From RYN-133 sp036497285 (GTDB lineage: Bacteria; Actinomycetota; Actinomycetes; Mycobacteriales; Jatrophihabitantaceae): a stretch of 64,000 nucleotides of DNA. The stretch covers positions 1-64,000 of the forward strand of contig DASXJR010000044.1 of assembly GCA_036497285.1 (NCBI GenBank). Direction: 5' to 3'. Made by a program: the position numbers and the translations under genes. A model generated the notes under the pieces. The model was not told the DNA's origin, did not search any database, and saw only the letters and a list, made by a program, of their open reading frames with translations. Positions 61,428 to 64,000 of the stretch are shown here, piece after piece (positions within the stretch are counted from its first letter, which is position 1; each line of letters starts with the position of its first letter).

Positions 61428-61446
61428 AACGGAAGGATCCTCCGGT
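61428..61446. promoter_or_regulatory. Candidate TetR operator 1
   Basis: AACGGAAGGATCCTCCGGT is an imperfect 19-bp palindrome centred on GGATCC. It matches 15 of 19 bases with operator 2, placed 28 bp away start to start. It lies in the gap between the efflux pump and its TetR gene. Confidence 0.65.
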
Positions 61447-61455
61447 AAGAACGAT

Positions 61456-61474
61456 AACGGAGGGTGCCTCCGTT
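61456..61474. promoter_or_regulatory. Candidate TetR operator 2
   Basis: AACGGAGGGTGCCTCCGTT is a perfect inverted repeat with 8-bp arms and a 3-bp centre. It is the best candidate for the TetR binding site controlling both divergent genes. Confidence 0.72.
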
Positions 61475-61518
61475 TTGCAAGGTATTTTCGGATCACTCTG
61501 TTTCGAAGGGATGTGGCG

Positions 61519-62115
61519 GTGAGCGCGAACCCCGAGGCCACCCCGTCCCGCGCGCCCCGCAAGGACGCCGCTCGTAACCGGGAGGCGCTGCTTGCCGCCG
61601 CCGGAGAGGTCTACGCGGAGCGCGGTGTCGAGGGCTCCCTCGAAGAGATCGCCCGCCGGGCGGGGGTCGGGATCGGTACGCTGTACCGGCACTTCCCGAG
61701 CCGAGACGCGATGAACGAGGCGGTATACCGGCGCGAGGTCGAGACGCTCTGCGACGGCGCCGCCGAGCTGCTTGCGCAGCAGCGTCCGGTCGACGCGCTG
61801 TCGCACTGGATGCGCCGCTTCGCCGGCTACGTCGCGCGCAAGCGCGGCATGGCGATGGCGCTCAAGTCCGCGCTCGGCGCGGACAACGAATTGTTCAGCT
61901 ACAGCCACAAGCGGATCAAGGACGCTCTCAACCTGCTGGTCGACGCCGGCGTCGAGAGCGGCGAGATCCGCTCCGACGTCGACTCCGAGGATCTGCTGCG
62001 TGCCATGAGCGGCATCTGCATGGCCACGGACACCCCCGGCTGGTCCGAACGCAGCGAGCGGCTGGTCGACCTGCTCATCGACGGGCTGCGCTACGGCGCG
62101 CCGGCGTCAGCCTGA
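61519..62115 (+). CDS. TetR-family regulator
   Basis: A 198-residue repressor. The N-terminal helix-turn-helix has GSLEEIARRAGVGIGTLYRH and FPSRDAMNEAVYRREVE. The C-terminal ligand domain carries a SBD-like pattern (YVARKRGMAMALKSALG). GTG 61519 follows GAAGGG by 8 nt; an in-frame GTG at 61513 is possible. It probably represses the divergent DHA2 pump and itself, with release by a pump substrate. Confidence 0.94.
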   Translation: MSANPEATPSRAPRKDAARNREALLAAAGEVYAERGVEGSLEEIARRAGVGIGTLYRHFPSRDAMNEAVYRREVETLCDGAAELLAQQRPVDALSHWMRRFAGYVARKRGMAMALKSALGADNELFSYSHKRIKDALNLLVDAGVESGEIRSDVDSEDLLRAMSGICMATDTPGWSERSERLVDLLIDGLRYGAPASA

Positions 62116-62733
62116 GCCCAGGCGCAGCACCGAATCCGGGACCGCGATGCCCGCGCGTAGATCGGGCGCCGGACGTGGCGGCGCGTAACCGGTGGTCATC
62201 GGCACCACGCCCGCCCACGCATCACCCGCAACGTCGTCGTCGGGATCCTCCGGCCAGCCCGCCGAGATCTTCAACGACCATTCGCTGATCGGCAGTTCCA
62301 GCACGAGAGTGGCGGCAAGCTCTGCCTTCGCGGGCCGGCGGATCTCGCCCGTCCGTCCAGGAATCAGCCGCTCGCTGATCAGGTCGAGCGCGGTCTCGGT
62401 GTCGGCGACCGGCGCGCACGAGCCGAACAGCACCGCACTGCGGTAGTGCAGCGACGACTCGAACGCGCTGCGGGCGACGACGACACCGTCGAGGGCGGTG
62501 ACGGTGAGGCAGGCCGGCACCCCGGACCCGAGCCGGCGCATCCACCGCGAGCCGGTCGAGCCGTGCGCGAGCACCCGGTCGCCGTCGCGCACGATCGCGG
62601 TGGGGATCACGACCGGACCGTCGTCGCCGGCGATGCCGAAGTGGCCGAGGATGCAGCTGTCGAGCAGGGCGTCGAGTGCGGCCCGGTCGGTGCTGCCCTT
62701 CTCGCGCAGTCGCGTGATGTCGGTACGGCTCAC
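62107..62733 (-). CDS. Pyridoxamine 5'-phosphate oxidase-like flavin-binding protein
   Basis: A 208-residue PPOX-like split-barrel protein. Conserved parts are LRYR-type LDSCILGHFGIAGDDGPVV, HGSTGSRWMRRL, and VVARSAFESSLHYRSAVLFG. It binds FMN or a related flavin/deazaflavin; the reaction is unknown. GTG 62733 follows GGAGG. The 3' end overlaps the TetR gene by 9 bp, convergently. Confidence 0.88.
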   Translation of the reverse strand: MSRTDITRLREKGSTDRAALDALLDSCILGHFGIAGDDGPVVIPTAIVRDGDRVLAHGSTGSRWMRRLGSGVPACLTVTALDGVVVARSAFESSLHYRSAVLFGSCAPVADTETALDLISERLIPGRTGEIRRPAKAELAATLVLELPISEWSLKISAGWPEDPDDDVAGDAWAGVVPMTTGYAPPRPAPDLRAGIAVPDSVLRLGSG

Positions 62734-62753
62734 GGATCCTCCCGGCGTAGTGC

Positions 62754-62825
62754 GATGAGTGGCGCGTTATGGACGTGAGTGGCGCGAAAGATCGCGCCAC
62801 TCACCGTGTAAAGGCGCCACTCATC
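62754..62825. repeat. Nested palindrome, GAGTGGCGCG unit
   Basis: Outer perfect 12-bp arms GATGAGTGGCGC (62754-62765) and GCGCCACTCATC (62814-62825). Inner perfect arms GTGAGTGGCGCG (62775-62786) and CGCGCCACTCAC (62793-62804) with a 6-nt loop. The layout (two direct units followed by two inverted units) matches the ACAGTGGTCAGTT elements. It lies between two minus-strand genes. Confidence 0.85.
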
Positions 62826-62831
62826 GAGGTG

Positions 62832-64000
62832 CTAGCGCCCAATCATGCCGTTCACGAGCGCGGCCATTTTGGACGGCTTGCCGTGTCGCGCCTCGGCATG
62901 ATCGGCCCAGGTCATCGCATGCAGCCCGGCGTTCGCGCCGAGCCAGCGGAGCGGTTCGGGCTCCCAGTCCCGCGAGCGGTGCCCCACCCACGGGAGCTCG
63001 ACGAGGTCGGACGACCGCCCGGTGATCAGGTCGGCCAGCGTGCGGCCGGCCAGGTTGGTGGTGGACACCCCGTCGCCGACATAGCCGCCGGCCCAAGCCA
63101 GCCCAGTGATCGGCTCGTGCCCCACCGAGGCGTGCCAGTCGCGGGTGATCCCGAGCGGACCGCCCCACCGGTGCGTGACCGGGACGCCGCGCAGCACCGG
63201 GAACAGGTCGTGCAACGTGCGCTCGAGTTCGGTGAACACGCGCGCGTTGCGGTCGAAGGTCGGACGGATCCGCGAACCGTAGTGGTAGGGCGCGCCTCGT
63301 CCGCCGAAGACCATCCGACCGTCTGCGGACCGCTGGCCATAGATGATCAGGTGGCGGAAGTCGCTGAACGTCTCGCGGTGCCGCAGCCCGATCTCGTCCC
63401 ACGTCGATTGCGGCAGCGGTTCGGTCGCGATGATCAGCGAGTACACCGGCGCAACGGCGCGGCGCAGCCCGGCCAGGCGCGGGGTGTAGCCCTCGGTGGC
63501 GCGCACGACGTGGTCGGCGTACACCGTGCCGCGCTGAGTCCGCACCGCGCCGGGCTCGATACGCCGGGCGTGGGTGAGTTCGTAGATCGTGACGCCGCGC
63601 GCTTCGATGACGTCCGCCAGCCCGCGCACCAGCTTCGCCGGTTGCACTGCCGCGCAGTGCGGGGTGTACGTGCCGCCGAGCACGTTCGTCGCGTTGAGCC
63701 GGCTCCTGGCGGCGTCGGCGCCGAGCAGTTCGAGCGGCTCGTCGTACTCGCGCGCGTCGGCGAACTCCTCGTGTGCGCGGGCGTACTGAGCGTCCGACCG
63801 GGCGAGCACGATCGTCCCGCCGAGCGCGATGTCGGCGTCGATGCCCTCGCGCCCGGCGACGTCGACCACCTCGTGCACGGTGTCGCGCATCGCGGCGTAC
63901 TGCGCCACGGCGGCGTCGCGTCCCGCCTCCCGGGCGAGCGTCGTCAGGCTCACCGGGTACAGCGCCGAGCACCAACCGCCGTTGCGGCCGGACGCACCGA
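62832..64000 (-). CDS. FAD-dependent oxidoreductase of the DAO family (N-terminus cut off)
   Basis: A partial gene; 389 residues are readable and it runs past the window end. The visible N-terminal part is GASGRNGGWCSALYP, typical just after the dinucleotide-binding loop of D-amino-acid-oxidase-type flavoproteins. Later motifs are GGTYTPHCAAVQPAKLVRGL, RATEGYTPRLAG, RWGGPLGITRDWHASVG and AGGYVGDGVSTTNLAGR near the C-terminus. It should oxidise an amine or amino acid; substrate unknown. It follows a nested palindrome directly. Confidence 0.9.
   Translation of the reverse strand, partial: GASGRNGGWCSALYPVSLTTLAREAGRDAAVAQYAAMRDTVHEVVDVAGREGIDADIALGGTIVLARSDAQYARAHEEFADAREYDEPLELLGADAARSRLNATNVLGGTYTPHCAAVQPAKLVRGLADVIEARGVTIYELTHARRIEPGAVRTQRGTVYADHVVRATEGYTPRLAGLRRAVAPVYSLIIATEPLPQSTWDEIGLRHRETFSDFRHLIIYGQRSADGRMVFGGRGAPYHYGSRIRPTFDRNARVFTELERTLHDLFPVLRGVPVTHRWGGPLGITRDWHASVGHEPITGLAWAGGYVGDGVSTTNLAGRTLADLITGRSSDLVELPWVGHRSRDWEPEPLRWLGANAGLHAMTWADHAEARHGKPSKMAALVNGMIGR

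Overview
The window is high-GC DNA with many GTG/TTG starts and start/stop overlaps of the ATGA and GTGA type. Its gene order (rpsP-KH-rimM-trmD-rplS-lepB-rnhB-DUF2469-yraN-comM-dprA, then rpsB-tsf-pyrH-frr-cdsA-rlmN) is that of an actinomycete chromosome. DUF2469, DUF2510 and the AAA-LuxR regulator agree with this. I cannot name the genus from sequence alone. No rRNA, tRNA, CRISPR array, transposase or phage structural gene was seen.

Region 1 (1-13049) is a Ter stress-response cluster. It holds TerA/TerD-family proteins, a TelA-type toxic-anion protein and a hemerythrin-like protein. Two proteins each carry two TerD domains joined by proline-rich linkers. Next comes a translationally coupled three-gene module (HpcH-type C-C bond lyase, a very large phosphoribosyltransferase-TRSP-phosphoribosyltransferase-PELOTA protein, and a HAD hydrolase), then a DUF475/TerC-like membrane protein. 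The module matches the nucleoside-like-metabolite pathway proposed in silico for Ter systems by Aravind's group; its product is, to my knowledge, not established.

Region 2 (13050-21684) is a form II (AYRGAGR) molybdenum hydroxylase operon on the minus strand, ordered coxD(MoxR)-coxE(VWA)-xdhC-coxS-coxL-coxM-coxG. A MobA/MocA-like nucleotidyltransferase diverges from it. The genes supply catalytic subunits, cofactor maturation and membrane recruitment for one enzyme of unknown substrate.

Region 3 (21700-31957) is mixed housekeeping and metabolism: scramblase-like protein, gamma carbonic anhydrase-like protein, CapA-like lipoprotein, thrS, HIT protein, amidohydrolase, GntR regulator, MFS transporter and GH1 beta-glucosidase. 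The only gene-free gap above 300 bp (30216-30553) lies here; it carries a strong terminator and could hold a small RNA.

Region 4 (32145-55221) is the conserved translation/DNA-uptake/envelope block. It is interrupted by a convergent, overlapping beta-propeller/sulfotransferase pair and by a LuxR-family ATPase regulator with a 46-residue ORF in front. comM carries a frame break. Region 5 (55231-64000) holds a FUSC-type membrane protein, an S9 peptidase, a small secreted protein, a DHA2 efflux pump with a divergent TetR regulator and two matching operator-like palindromes, a flavin-binding PPOX protein, and a truncated FAD oxidoreductase at the edge.

A recurring theme outside genes is short nested palindromes. 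Elements with AGTGG cores occur near 13.0, 13.1, 20.1, 47.5 and 62.8 kb, TTTTGGCGGCC palindromes at 4.8 and 28.0 kb, and a TGACCACCCCACGAAAT element at two operon junctions (33.4 and 36.9 kb). These look like families of small dispersed intergenic repeats.
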